From: CAYRLW01 sp964425215
Lineage (GTDB): Bacteria > Spirochaetota > Spirochaetia > Treponematales > Breznakiellaceae
Length of the DNA stretch: 36,269 nucleotides
Direction: 5' to 3'
Assembly: GCA_964425215.1 (NCBI GenBank)
Contig: CAYRLW010000040.1
Coordinates: forward strand, 1 to 36,269
Shown: positions 1 to 8,283 of the stretch, piece after piece
Layout of the letters: each line of letters begins with the position of its first letter
How positions within the stretch are numbered: the stretch's first letter is position 1
Translations under genes and position numbers: made by a program
Notes under the pieces: model-generated
The model's input: only the letters and a program-made list of their open reading frames with translations
Database searches by the model: none
Told to the model about the DNA's origin: nothing

Positions 1-53
1 CGCCGCCGCCCGCCCGCCGCCCGCCGTCCGCCGCCCGCCGTCCGCCGCCCGCT
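1..53. repeat. GC-rich heptamer tandem repeat at the window edge
   Basis: From about base 15 the sequence is a run of 7-bp units alternating CGCCGCC and CGCCGTC, giving a 14-bp higher-order unit. It decays at about base 50, and bases 1-14 are the same composition with irregular phase. The period is not a multiple of three, so slippage inside a gene would shift the frame. I see no reading frame that can be assigned here because the repeat is cut by the window edge. Confidence 0.75.
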
Positions 54-127
54 GATCCTGTCCGTCAGTGAGCCCGCGGATTTGTCCGGCTATCCATGAT
101 CCATAGACTCGAAATTTTATTCTAAGA

Positions 128-165
128 AGGCATTTTCAAAACTCAGAGAGTTTCGAAAAAACCTC
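128..165. repeat. Dispersed 38-bp hairpin element, copy 1
   Basis: A 38-bp element starting AGG and ending CCTC with an interrupted inverted repeat: TTTTCAAAACTC, a 3-nt loop, and GAGTTTCGAAAA, with one mismatch. It aligns without gaps to the elements at 12973-13010 and 22023-22060. All three lie between genes. Confidence 0.65.
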
Positions 166-174
166 TAAGATATG

Positions 175-203
175 TTGATTATCCGGCTTAATCGGTTTAC
201 TAT
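175..203 (+). promoter_or_regulatory. Candidate sigma-70 promoter for the 7TM-DISM sensor gene
   Basis: A -35 box TTGATT (175-180), a 17-nt spacer and a -10 box TACTAT (198-203). The predicted transcription start (about 209-211) falls only 2-4 nt before the ATG at 213, and no Shine-Dalgarno is visible. The mRNA may therefore be leaderless, or the true start may lie downstream. The same TACTAT -10 hexamer recurs in the pyr and BMP promoters of this window. Confidence 0.45.
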
Positions 204-212
204 CCCTGGGTT

Positions 213-2522
213 ATGACCCGTGGTTCCCCTGTTGTGTTGTTTTTGGGCGCTTTGGTTTTATCCTTTGGGTGTACCCTTACGGCCGAACCGTCTCCACCTA
301 GGACGACGTCGTTTTTAATCGACCTCAACGCGTACCCCCTGTACGTTCGTTCGGGCTTTGACCGGTCCGTGCTGGAAAAACATCCCGATCTGGAAGACGG
401 TTCCTGGCTTGTATATGGGCCGGGAAAAAACGGGGAAAGGGTTGTGACCCTCATCGACCTTCCGAATAAACCGCATCGGTCCTTCTTAGACCTGCGGGAT
501 CAAAGGGCCGTCGAATACACCTACCTTATACCCTTTTCGTTGACCCAGGGAGAGTTAGCCTTCTCGGCAGTCCGCATGGCTCCCGTTCCGGGGATCGAAT
601 TGGGCGCCCTGGGGGATAACTGGGAGATCTATCTTAACGGGAAGCTTTTACGGTCGGAGGTGTATCTGGATGGAGAGGGGCGCATAGTAAACCATAGGAT
701 AGCCCGGCATGTATTTTTCCCCATCGATCTGGAATTATTAAAAAGTGGAGAGAATCTACTGGTTTTTCGGATTATAGGGGACCCGACTAACGCCGCGACG
801 GGATTTTTTGTTTCCCAGCCCTACAAAATAACCGATTACGCTTCCATGGAGGAGGAAAATAACGCAGTTTGGCGTATCACCCTCTATGGGATTTACGTTT
901 TTGTGGGCCTATACTACCTTTTTATCTTTTTTCTTCGGCCCCAGGACCGGTACAACCTATTTTACGGGCTATTTTCTCTCGTTTTAGGGTTTTATCTTTT
1001 CCTTAGAACCTATTTTGTACATACTATCTTTTTAGATACGGCGTTTTCTTCTAAGTTAGAATACGCCTTGGTTATGCTGACCATACCCCTCATGGGTGCC
1101 TTTGTGGAAACCCTGAGTATCAATAGGGTTAGAATTGTTACTTTTATTTTTGGGCTTTTTTACGCGTTCCTCGCTTTTATCCAATTCTTTTTCTCCCTGT
1201 CCTTTTCTTTGGATATTATCAAAATTTGGCAGGTTTCAAGCCTCTTTTTGATACTGTACATCTACCTCTATTCGGTTTTGTGGGAATTTTTTAGTTCCGG
1301 CTACAGACGGTGGAAACGGCAAAGCCATTCGACACCCCAAGGATCCCTGGGTAAGGAATGGGCTTCTTCCCTTATCAGTACGCCCCTGGGGAATACTCTG
1401 CTTGGGATGAGCCTTTTATTTGTAACCGCCCTGTACGATGTTGTGGATTCCTGGTTTTTCCATAGCGAATTGGTTCTTTCCCAATACGGGCTGTTCGTTT
1501 TTATTATCGGTACCGCGGGGATACTGTCGAACCGGTATAACTTTGTCTTTAAACAGCTGAGTTTGGCGAATATCCAGCTGGAACGGAGAATTGACGACCT
1601 GGGCCAGGAGAAACGGCACTTAGTAAAAAGCGAAGCCCGGTATAGGAGCCGGTTCGAGGGCAGACGGGAGCCCATAGCGATTTTGGATTCCGCTTTTACG
1701 ATCAGGGATTGTAACCCTGCGGCGGTGGAGTTCTTCCATCTAGAACCCTGGTGGAATGCCATCCAAAACGGGAGGGGCCCCGACGTGACGGACCTGCTGT
1801 TTAAGGATGAACAGGAAAATGAATCCCTGCGGGTCCGTTTAGCGGCCTCTATCGAGGGATTCCGTGCGGGCTCCACTCCGTTTGAGCTTCCCGCTCTGGT
1901 AAAGAGGTCGGTGGGAGAATCCCAACTCTGTACCCTCAGTTTTGAAGTTATACGAATCCAGGATGAAGAGGAAATTGTGCTAACCGTGCTTCCCGATTCT
2001 CTGGATACGGGGGCGTTAGCCCCTGTGGAAGGTCGAATGAGCTTTGATATCGAAAACACCCTGAGCGCCGCCGACTGGGCTTCCCGACGGGCCTGTGAAA
2101 ACCTCGGGGTTTATCTTTCTTCAGAGTCCGTTTATCTAGTCAAAAGGGGCCTTCGGGAGTTGATCATCAACGCTATAGAACACGGCAATTTGGAAATTAC
2201 CTGGCAAGAAAAATTTAAAGCCCTCCGGGGAGGGCAATATCCCGCCTTGGTTCAACAGAAAGGAGCCCTCCCAGTGTTTAGGGATCGCCGCGTATCCTTG
2301 GAATATTCCATAACGGCCCAACGGGCGGTTTTCCGGATTATGGATCAGGGAAAGGGGTTCGATTATAAAAAGTACGTTAACCATTCTATGGAACCGGGTA
2401 AAAAACCGCTTTCTGAGTTGATGGGACCCGGACAAGGGATCCCTTTGGCTTTACGGGCCTTTGACCGGTTGGAGTATAACGATACGGGAAACCAGGTAAC
2501 GGTGGAAAAAAAGTATCACTGA
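213..2522 (+). CDS. 7TM-DISM membrane sensor with PAS and RsbW-like ATPase domain
   Basis: A 769-residue membrane signalling protein. Residues 1-20 form a lipoprotein-type signal ending in LSFGC, a relaxed spirochaetal lipobox. An extracytoplasmic beta-rich domain (about 30-215) and a seven-helix block (about 220-450) match the 7TMR-DISM architecture. A short coiled segment and a PAS-like domain (about 480-610) follow. The C-terminus (about 640-765) is a GHKL ATPase of the HATPase_c_2 (RsbW/SpoIIAB) kind, with an N-box ELIINAIEHG, a G1-like DQGKGFD and a G2-like GPGQGIPLAL. There is no HisKA dimerisation/phospho-acceptor helix, so the output is probably anti-sigma or switch-kinase activity, or binding only, rather than classical histidine kinase. 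The ligand is unknown; the DISM ectodomain resembles carbohydrate-binding folds. It precedes the sphingoid-base genes by 70 nt on the same strand, but I cannot show that they share a transcript. Confidence 0.8.
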   Translation: MTRGSPVVLFLGALVLSFGCTLTAEPSPPRTTSFLIDLNAYPLYVRSGFDRSVLEKHPDLEDGSWLVYGPGKNGERVVTLIDLPNKPHRSFLDLRDQRAVEYTYLIPFSLTQGELAFSAVRMAPVPGIELGALGDNWEIYLNGKLLRSEVYLDGEGRIVNHRIARHVFFPIDLELLKSGENLLVFRIIGDPTNAATGFFVSQPYKITDYASMEEENNAVWRITLYGIYVFVGLYYLFIFFLRPQDRYNLFYGLFSLVLGFYLFLRTYFVHTIFLDTAFSSKLEYALVMLTIPLMGAFVETLSINRVRIVTFIFGLFYAFLAFIQFFFSLSFSLDIIKIWQVSSLFLILYIYLYSVLWEFFSSGYRRWKRQSHSTPQGSLGKEWASSLISTPLGNTLLGMSLLFVTALYDVVDSWFFHSELVLSQYGLFVFIIGTAGILSNRYNFVFKQLSLANIQLERRIDDLGQEKRHLVKSEARYRSRFEGRREPIAILDSAFTIRDCNPAAVEFFHLEPWWNAIQNGRGPDVTDLLFKDEQENESLRVRLAASIEGFRAGSTPFELPALVKRSVGESQLCTLSFEVIRIQDEEEIVLTVLPDSLDTGALAPVEGRMSFDIENTLSAADWASRRACENLGVYLSSESVYLVKRGLRELIINAIEHGNLEITWQEKFKALRGGQYPALVQQKGALPVFRDRRVSLEYSITAQRAVFRIMDQGKGFDYKKYVNHSMEPGKKPLSELMGPGQGIPLALRAFDRLEYNDTGNQVTVEKKYH

Positions 2523-2529
2523 AAAATCA

Positions 2530-2547
2530 ACCCCCGATAAGGGGGGT
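2530..2547 (+). terminator. GC hairpin after the sensor gene (weak terminator candidate)
   Basis: ACCCCC, a 6-nt loop and GGGGGT form a 6-bp stem 8 nt after the sensor gene stop. No U tract follows, so it may instead be an mRNA 3'-end or spacer hairpin. Confidence 0.3.
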
Positions 2548-2592
2548 GATGGGCTTTACAGAAATCTCTAAAGTGTCTAACATGTCGCCATT

Positions 2593-3456
2593 ATGGGTTT
2601 AGGCCAACAACGACTAGAGGGAAAGCGGGTATACATTACCGGCGGATCGAGTGGTATTGGGCTGGCGACCGCCAAGGCTTGTCTTTCCGAAGGGGCTTCG
2701 GTACACCTTATTGCCCGCCGGAAGGAAAAACTTTCAGAGGCGGTTCAAATCCTTTCTTCCGCCCTGTCGGACCGGGGGGCTTCTGCCAAGGACGCTTCCC
2801 GAATTACCTTTTCAGTCATCGATGTGGCTTCTCCCGAACAGTTAGAAGCGGAATTGCCCCGGGCCTTCGCTTCCGTAGGCATTCCCCATGTATTGATAAA
2901 CTGTGCCGGGATGTCCAGACCCGGTTATTTTGAGGAATTACCCCTCGAGATTCTCCGATCCACCATTGAAACAAACCTATTGGGTACCCTCACCGTAAGT
3001 TCCCTTGTGTACCGGGCCATGATAGGGGCGAAAATACCGGGTCATATTGTCAACGTATCGTCCATGGCGGGACTGGTGGGGGTTTTTGGGTACACTGCCT
3101 ACGGGGCCTCTAAATTTGGCATCGTGGGATTTTCTGAGGCCCTCCGTTCGGAAGCAAAACGGTTCGGTATACGGGTTTCTGTCCTCTGCCCTCCGGATAC
3201 GGAAACACCCCAGTTGGAGGAAGAAAACAAGTACAAACCTCCGGAAACTCGGGCGGTGGCGGGGAATGCCAAGTTGCTGTCCCCCGACGTGGTGGCCCGC
3301 GCCCTGGTTTCCCGTTTGTTTACCAATCGATTTATCATTTTTCCCGATCCCACGAGCGCCCTTATATACGGTATCAAGCGCTACGCTCCCCGTTTGGTTG
3401 AATTTTTTATGGACCAGGATGTTCGGAAAGCGCAAAAAAACAGCGCGATACACTAG
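2593..3456 (+). CDS. 3-ketodihydrosphingosine reductase-like short-chain dehydrogenase
   Basis: A 287-residue classical SDR. The cofactor loop TGGSSGIG is at 16-23, the NCAG motif at 103-106, the structural Asn at 128, the catalytic Ser at 156/157, and Tyr170 and Lys174 in YGASK. The segment after the active site (PPDTETP...EEENKYKPPET) and the C-terminal region through DQDVRKAQ resemble eukaryotic 3-ketodihydrosphingosine reductase (KDSR/Tsc10), which reduces 3-ketosphinganine to sphinganine with NADPH. The next gene, 27 nt downstream, is a serine palmitoyltransferase homologue that would make the substrate, which strongly supports the call. The human enzyme is membrane anchored; no strong membrane helix is evident here. 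An alternative is an unspecialised 3-oxoacyl reductase, which I think less likely given the neighbour. Confidence 0.75.
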   Translation: MGLGQQRLEGKRVYITGGSSGIGLATAKACLSEGASVHLIARRKEKLSEAVQILSSALSDRGASAKDASRITFSVIDVASPEQLEAELPRAFASVGIPHVLINCAGMSRPGYFEELPLEILRSTIETNLLGTLTVSSLVYRAMIGAKIPGHIVNVSSMAGLVGVFGYTAYGASKFGIVGFSEALRSEAKRFGIRVSVLCPPDTETPQLEEENKYKPPETRAVAGNAKLLSPDVVARALVSRLFTNRFIIFPDPTSALIYGIKRYAPRLVEFFMDQDVRKAQKNSAIH

Positions 3457-3483
3457 CGCAAACTATAGATTGAAGGAAGCACT

Positions 3484-4692
3484 ATGGAAAACCATCAAGA
3501 TTTGTTCAAAAAATGTTTTGATTTTACCCAAGCGGAGGAAGCCCGCCAGGGTGGATGGTATCCCTACTTTAGGCCCATCGAAGCTAACCGGGGCAATCGG
3601 GTTATAATTCAGGGCCGAGAAATGATTATGGCGGGATCCAACAACTACCTGGGTCTGGCGTACGATGAGCGGGTCCGGGAAGCCGCTATAAAGGCGGTGG
3701 AAAAATACGGGTCCAGCTGTTCCGGTTCCCGGTTTATGAACGGGACCCTGCTTTTGCACGAAGAATTGGAGGCTAAATTGGCCGCCTTTACGGGCCAAGA
3801 GGCTGCGTTGACCTTTACGACGGGGTATCAAACCAATTTGGGCGCCATTTCGGCGCTGTTGGGCCGAAACGACCACGTGGTGACCGATAAATTCGACCAC
3901 GCTTCTATTATGGATGGAATCTTTTTGGCCACGGGGATTAACAAGGGGTTAAATCTCCACCGTTTTAAGCACAACGATATGGCGGACCTTCGTAAAACCC
4001 TGGATAAAATTCCCTCCACGGGGGGTATCCTTATCGTCGTGGACGGGGTGTTCAGCATGGAAGGGGATATTACCCCCTTACCGGAACTGAGAAAAATCGC
4101 CGACGAGTACCACGCCCGGATCTATTTGGACGAAGCCCACGCGATCGGCGTTTTAGGGGACCATGGAAAGGGAACCGTAGAGCATTTTCACAACCAAGCC
4201 CAGGCGGATATCATCATGTGTACCTTTTCCAAGGCCTTCGCTTCCATCGGCGGTTTTGTGGCCGGGTCGGCCCGGGTAATCGATTATATCAAACATTTTG
4301 CCCGGCCCCTTATTTTTAGCGCCAGCATGCCTCCCGCAAACCTCGCCGCGGCGATGAAAGCCCTGGAAATTATTGAACAGGAACCCCAACGGGTCCAGCG
4401 ACTGCAACGGATAGCCCAAAAGATGGTCCAAGGCTTTAAGGATCTGGGCTTTAACATTGGCACCGCCGAAACTCCCATCGTTCCCCTTCATATCGGGGAT
4501 AACGATAAGACCTTTCTCTTCTGGAAGGCTCTTTTTGAACGGGGCGTTTACGTTAATCCCGTTATCGCTCCAGCGGTTCCTCCGAATGGCGCCCTTATCC
4601 GAACCAGCTATATGGCGGTCCACTCGGACGAAGAGCTGGATACGATACTGCAAATTTCTAAGGAAGAGGGGCAGAAACTGGGAATTATTTAA
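3484..4692 (+). CDS. Serine palmitoyltransferase-like alpha-oxoamine synthase
   Basis: A 402-residue fold-type I PLP enzyme of the alpha-oxoamine synthase family (serine palmitoyltransferase, KBL, BioF, HemA). Visible active-site residues: His139 (FDHAS) stacking on PLP, Asp216 and His219 in DEAHAIG, the Schiff-base Lys250 in TFSKAF, and an Arg in LIRTS near the C-terminus. The segment GSRFMNGTLLLHEELE is typical of the family. Sequence alone does not fully separate SPT from 2-amino-3-ketobutyrate ligase, but a KDSR-like reductase lies directly upstream and no threonine dehydrogenase is present. It is preceded by the Shine-Dalgarno GAAGGAAG. The predicted reaction is serine plus acyl-CoA (or acyl-ACP) to 3-ketosphinganine in the cytoplasm, the first step of sphingolipid synthesis. 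No ceramide synthase or headgroup genes are in the window. Confidence 0.72.
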   Translation: MENHQDLFKKCFDFTQAEEARQGGWYPYFRPIEANRGNRVIIQGREMIMAGSNNYLGLAYDERVREAAIKAVEKYGSSCSGSRFMNGTLLLHEELEAKLAAFTGQEAALTFTTGYQTNLGAISALLGRNDHVVTDKFDHASIMDGIFLATGINKGLNLHRFKHNDMADLRKTLDKIPSTGGILIVVDGVFSMEGDITPLPELRKIADEYHARIYLDEAHAIGVLGDHGKGTVEHFHNQAQADIIMCTFSKAFASIGGFVAGSARVIDYIKHFARPLIFSASMPPANLAAAMKALEIIEQEPQRVQRLQRIAQKMVQGFKDLGFNIGTAETPIVPLHIGDNDKTFLFWKALFERGVYVNPVIAPAVPPNGALIRTSYMAVHSDEELDTILQISKEEGQKLGII

Positions 4693-4760
4693 CCCCTCCT
4701 AATAACCGAAGTTTTTGGATTTGACACCTATATAAAGGCGCCGGTACTTCTCCCTTAAGC

Positions 4761-5675
4761 CTATTCCCGATAGTAGGGCTTGCCGATGGACGCGGGGTAT
4801 TCGATGGTCTTCTTGGAGAGGATCATGATAGCTATGACCGCGAAAAAGGGAAGCATCATAAAAAACTGGTACGGGATGGGGCTAGAGAGCATCTGGAGCT
4901 GGAAGCTTAACACTTCGATGGCCGAGAAGAGGAGTCCCCCCACAATAGCCCGTTGGGGTTTCCAGCTGGCGAAAATGGCGATGCCGATGGACATAAAGCC
5001 CCGGCCCGCGGAAATATCCGGGGTGTAGGTTTCGGTGATCACCAGGGGGATGTAGGCCCCCGCGAGGCCGATGATCGACGCCCCTACGATGGCGGCGGTG
5101 TACCGTATCCGTCGGACCGGTATTCCCGCTACGTCGGCGGAGCGGGGGTTTTCCCCGATGGCCCGGGTTTCCAGGCCCCACTGGGTGCGGTAGAAGAACC
5201 ACCAGGCGCCAAAGGTTAAAAGGTACATCAACCAGACGATGGCGTTGGCGGAAAAAAGGGCCTGCAGGATCGGAATTTTTGAAAGAAGGGGCACCGAAAG
5301 AATGGGGGTGTGGGGCGCCTTAGGGGCGTCCAGACGGATGCCCATGATGGCTTTATACCCCAGATCCGCCAACCCCGAACCGAGGATCACCAGACAGATG
5401 CTCAAGATAAACTGGTTAACCCTAAACTGCTCGTGTAAAAAAGCTAATACCAGCCCAAAAACCGCGCCCATCAGGGCTCCCACCAGGAAACCCACGGCCC
5501 AGTTTCCGGAGAAAAAGGCGGCCATGAACCCAAAGGACGCTGAGGCGAGCATGATGCCTTCGGCGGCCACGTTAAAAATGCCCGTTCGGCCGGTGATTAC
5601 AATGCCAAGACTGGCCAGGGTGTAGATGGTGGCGTACACTATCATCTGATTGGCAAAGGTTGAAATAAACTCCAC
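4761..5675 (-). CDS. BMP-type ABC importer, second permease (NupQ/YufQ family)
   Basis: A 304-residue very hydrophobic protein with about 8-10 membrane helices. It belongs to the branched-chain-permease-like family that serves BMP-dependent nucleoside importers (YufQ/NupQ, RnsD). The motif GRTGIFNVAAEGIML near the N-terminus and the cytoplasmic loop GENPRSADVAGIPVRRIR, the site where the ATPase couples, are characteristic. It is the last gene of a four-gene operon, 9 nt after the first permease. Its 3' end converges on the serine palmitoyltransferase gene across a 68-nt spacer with no clear terminator. Confidence 0.85.
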   Translation of the reverse strand: MEFISTFANQMIVYATIYTLASLGIVITGRTGIFNVAAEGIMLASASFGFMAAFFSGNWAVGFLVGALMGAVFGLVLAFLHEQFRVNQFILSICLVILGSGLADLGYKAIMGIRLDAPKAPHTPILSVPLLSKIPILQALFSANAIVWLMYLLTFGAWWFFYRTQWGLETRAIGENPRSADVAGIPVRRIRYTAAIVGASIIGLAGAYIPLVITETYTPDISAGRGFMSIGIAIFASWKPQRAIVGGLLFSAIEVLSFQLQMLSSPIPYQFFMMLPFFAVIAIMILSKKTIEYPASIGKPYYRE

Positions 5676-5684
5676 GCTGTCCCC

Positions 5685-6737
5685 CTATTTCTTTTTCGCG
5701 TTCATAAATTCGCGGAACGAGACGATGAACAACACGATGATTCCCTGGGCAAGGAACACCAGTTCCACGGGAATCTGCATGGTCCTCTGCAGGGAATCGG
5801 CCCCCACCAGGAGGACGGACATAAAAAATGCGGCAAAAGGAATACCGATGGGGTTCCCCTGGACGATAAGGCAGGTCAGGATACCGAAAATACCGTACTG
5901 GGCCCCGCTGGTGGTGGCAAAACCTTCTATCAATTTACCCTGGATATTTACGATTTCCAGGGTCCCCCCCAGACCCGCCAGGGCTCCGCCGAGAAAAAAA
6001 CTCGTAAGGATGGTCCGGGAAAAGGGTATCCCGTAGGTTTCCGCCGCCTGCTGGTTGTATCCCACCGCCCGGATTTCGTAACCCGACCGGGTGTAGTTCA
6101 GAAAGAAAATCATAAAGCCGATTGCGGCGAGGGCAAAGATAAACGAAACCGGAAAACCGCCGATAAAGCCCAGGGTCGCCTGGGGTGGCAGGGGTAGGGT
6201 GATAGGATACCCCTCGGCGGGATCCTTAAAGGGTTTGGCCGTGGCGATAAAGTTAAGGAAATACTGGGCCACAAAGTTGAGCATGATCGTTGAGATGATG
6301 GGGTTAATGTCCCACCGGGCTTTTAAGGCCCCCGCGGCGGTACCGTACAGCCCCCCCGCCAGAACACCAGCGATAATAACCAGGGGGAGCAACACCCCTA
6401 AGGGTAGTCCTAAGGGGGCCAGAGAAAGGCCCACCACGGCGGCGATGGTGCCGCCCATCATCATCTGTCCCCACCCGCCGATATTAAAAAATTTGATCAT
6501 AAAGGGAATGGAGAAAGCGTAGGTTGTAAATATCAGAGGGATGGTCTTTTTTATGGTCTCCTGGAATCCGAAGATAGATTTAAAGGAGGCGCTTAAAAGA
6601 TACGTAAAAGCCCGGAGAACGTCAAAGCCCATAAGAGCGACGATAAGAGCCAAAACCGCGAAGGCTATCCCCAGGGCTCCCAGGTAGATTAGGATCTGCC
6701 GCCCCGTTTCCCGAAAATCCATCGATGAGGTTTTCAC
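5685..6737 (-). CDS. BMP-type ABC importer, first permease (NupP/YufP family)
   Basis: A 350-residue integral membrane protein of the same permease family, with the N-terminal extra helix typical of the NupP/RnsC half. The motif FNIGGWGQMMMGG is equivalent to the FNIGAEGQ signature. The coupling loop EIRAVGYNQQAAETYGI is followed by further helices. It should form a heterodimeric channel with the permease encoded at 4761-5675. Its ATG overlaps the end of the ATPase gene by 4 nt, indicating translational coupling. The substrate is probably a nucleoside or related heterocycle, judged only from the family. Confidence 0.85.
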   Translation of the reverse strand: MKTSSMDFRETGRQILIYLGALGIAFAVLALIVALMGFDVLRAFTYLLSASFKSIFGFQETIKKTIPLIFTTYAFSIPFMIKFFNIGGWGQMMMGGTIAAVVGLSLAPLGLPLGVLLPLVIIAGVLAGGLYGTAAGALKARWDINPIISTIMLNFVAQYFLNFIATAKPFKDPAEGYPITLPLPPQATLGFIGGFPVSFIFALAAIGFMIFFLNYTRSGYEIRAVGYNQQAAETYGIPFSRTILTSFFLGGALAGLGGTLEIVNIQGKLIEGFATTSGAQYGIFGILTCLIVQGNPIGIPFAAFFMSVLLVGADSLQRTMQIPVELVFLAQGIIVLFIVSFREFMNAKKK

Positions 6738-8275
6738 GCCGCGCCCCCTATCATCGCCAAGCCCAGGCGGTATTTATCAAAGTCTTTCCGCTCAAACATC
6801 CCCGTAAGGCGTCCTTCGTGCAGGGTGGCTATGCGGTCGCACAGGAGCATGAGCTCGTCCAAATCCTCGTGGATCCAAAGAATGGCCCCTCCGTCGTTCC
6901 GGATCTGAAGGAGCTTGTTAAAGATAAACTCCACCGTGGCGATATCTACCCCCGACGTGGGGTTATGGGTTACCAAGACCTTGGGGTGGGACGCAAAAGC
7001 CCGCCCCAAAATGACCTTCTGGATATTTCCACCCGAAAGACGGCGGATCTCCAGTTCCGTATCCGGGGTGGCCACCGAAAATTCCCGGATCGCCTCTTGG
7101 GTTGAATCCCGCAGGGTTTTCCAATTGATCGTTCCCAGGGGGCTGTAGAAACGGGATTCCCCCTGGTGTCCCAACAGAAGGTTCTCTACCAGGGTCCCGT
7201 CGTTCAAAATACCCTCTTGAATTCGGTCTTCCGGGGTATAGGATATGCCCATACCGAAAACCTCCAGGGTGCTTTTATGGAGGATGCTTTTTCCTTCCAC
7301 CAACACATCGCCGGATTCGATGCGGGAGTTTTTAAACAGCAGTTCCGCCATATCCTTTTCTCCGTTCCCGGAGACAGCGGCCACCCCCACAATTTCTCCC
7401 CGCCGCACCGTAAAGGATACGTCCCGGAGCCCCCGGCCTTTTTTCCCCGCCGCCGCCCGGGTCGTAATATTTCGAAGTTCTAAAATTGGTTCCCCAAGGG
7501 CGGGTGAGGGGCCTAGTTCGATCATTGGCAGGGCGTTTTCCGTAACCGCTATGTTTTTTTCCATAAACATGAGCTTTACTAGACCCTCCATGGACATGTG
7601 GTCCTTCTCCAGCCGACCCTGCAATTGCCCGTGCCGAAGTACGGTTGCCGAATCGCAGGCTTCTAGTACTTCCTTGATCTTGTGGGTAATAAAGATAACC
7701 GTCATCCCCCGTTGTGTCAGCGTTTTTAGGGACTGTAAAAGGCTCCGAAATTCGCTTTCCACCAGGGACGTGGTGGGTTCGTCTAAAATGAGCAGGCGTA
7801 TTCCCCGGCGCAGGGCCCGGAGAATTTCGATTTTTTGCTTTAGCCCGGCGCTTAATTCCTTGACCTTCCGGTCTAGGGGTACATCAAAGCCGATATCCCG
7901 CTCTAAATCCAGGATCTTTTCCCGTTCCTCCGAAAGCGGAAGTCTCCATCGAGCTTTCCCGGATCCCAACAGGATATTTTCCACCGCGTTGAATTCTCCC
8001 ACCAGGGTGGAAACCTGGTGAACCATTCCGATCCCGTGGGCGATACCGTCGGCGGGGGACTTGATGGTAATTTTTTTACCTTCCAGGAAAATCTCCCCCG
8101 AATCGGGGGCGTACAACCCGTAGAGGATATTCATGAGCGTCGTTTTTCCCGCCCCATTTTCTCCTAACAACCCGTGGATTGAACCCCGCTGAACTTGAAA
8201 ATTGACCTTTTCCAAGGCTGTAACGGTTCCAAATTGTTTGTGTACTCCCCGTACTTCTAAAAGGAGATTCTCCAT
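6734..8275 (-). CDS. BMP-type ABC importer, duplicated ATPase (NupO/YufO family)
   Basis: A 513-residue tandem ABC ATPase. In the first nucleotide-binding domain, Walker A GENGAGKTT is at 38-46, the signature LSAGLKQ at about 141-147, and Walker B LLILDEP at about 161-167. The second domain has a degenerate Walker A (SGNGEKD), a good signature LSGGNIQK, and a Walker B region reading VLVTHNPTSG, so the usual catalytic Glu is absent. One active and one degenerate site is normal for the NupO/RbsA/MglA class. It is 8 nt downstream of the binding-protein gene and overlaps the first permease gene. Such proteins power import of nucleosides or sugars; the BMP binding protein points to nucleoside-like ligands. 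Confidence 0.88.
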   Translation of the reverse strand: MENLLLEVRGVHKQFGTVTALEKVNFQVQRGSIHGLLGENGAGKTTLMNILYGLYAPDSGEIFLEGKKITIKSPADGIAHGIGMVHQVSTLVGEFNAVENILLGSGKARWRLPLSEEREKILDLERDIGFDVPLDRKVKELSAGLKQKIEILRALRRGIRLLILDEPTTSLVESEFRSLLQSLKTLTQRGMTVIFITHKIKEVLEACDSATVLRHGQLQGRLEKDHMSMEGLVKLMFMEKNIAVTENALPMIELGPSPALGEPILELRNITTRAAAGKKGRGLRDVSFTVRRGEIVGVAAVSGNGEKDMAELLFKNSRIESGDVLVEGKSILHKSTLEVFGMGISYTPEDRIQEGILNDGTLVENLLLGHQGESRFYSPLGTINWKTLRDSTQEAIREFSVATPDTELEIRRLSGGNIQKVILGRAFASHPKVLVTHNPTSGVDIATVEFIFNKLLQIRNDGGAILWIHEDLDELMLLCDRIATLHEGRLTGMFERKDFDKYRLGLAMIGGAA

Positions 8276-8283
8276 ACCCTGTC

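Noticed and set aside
1301..2059. A 252-codon open frame on the minus strand inside the 7TM-DISM sensor gene.
   Set aside because: It is wholly antisense to a gene with clear domains, Ser/Arg-rich, with no family motif; a shadow frame.
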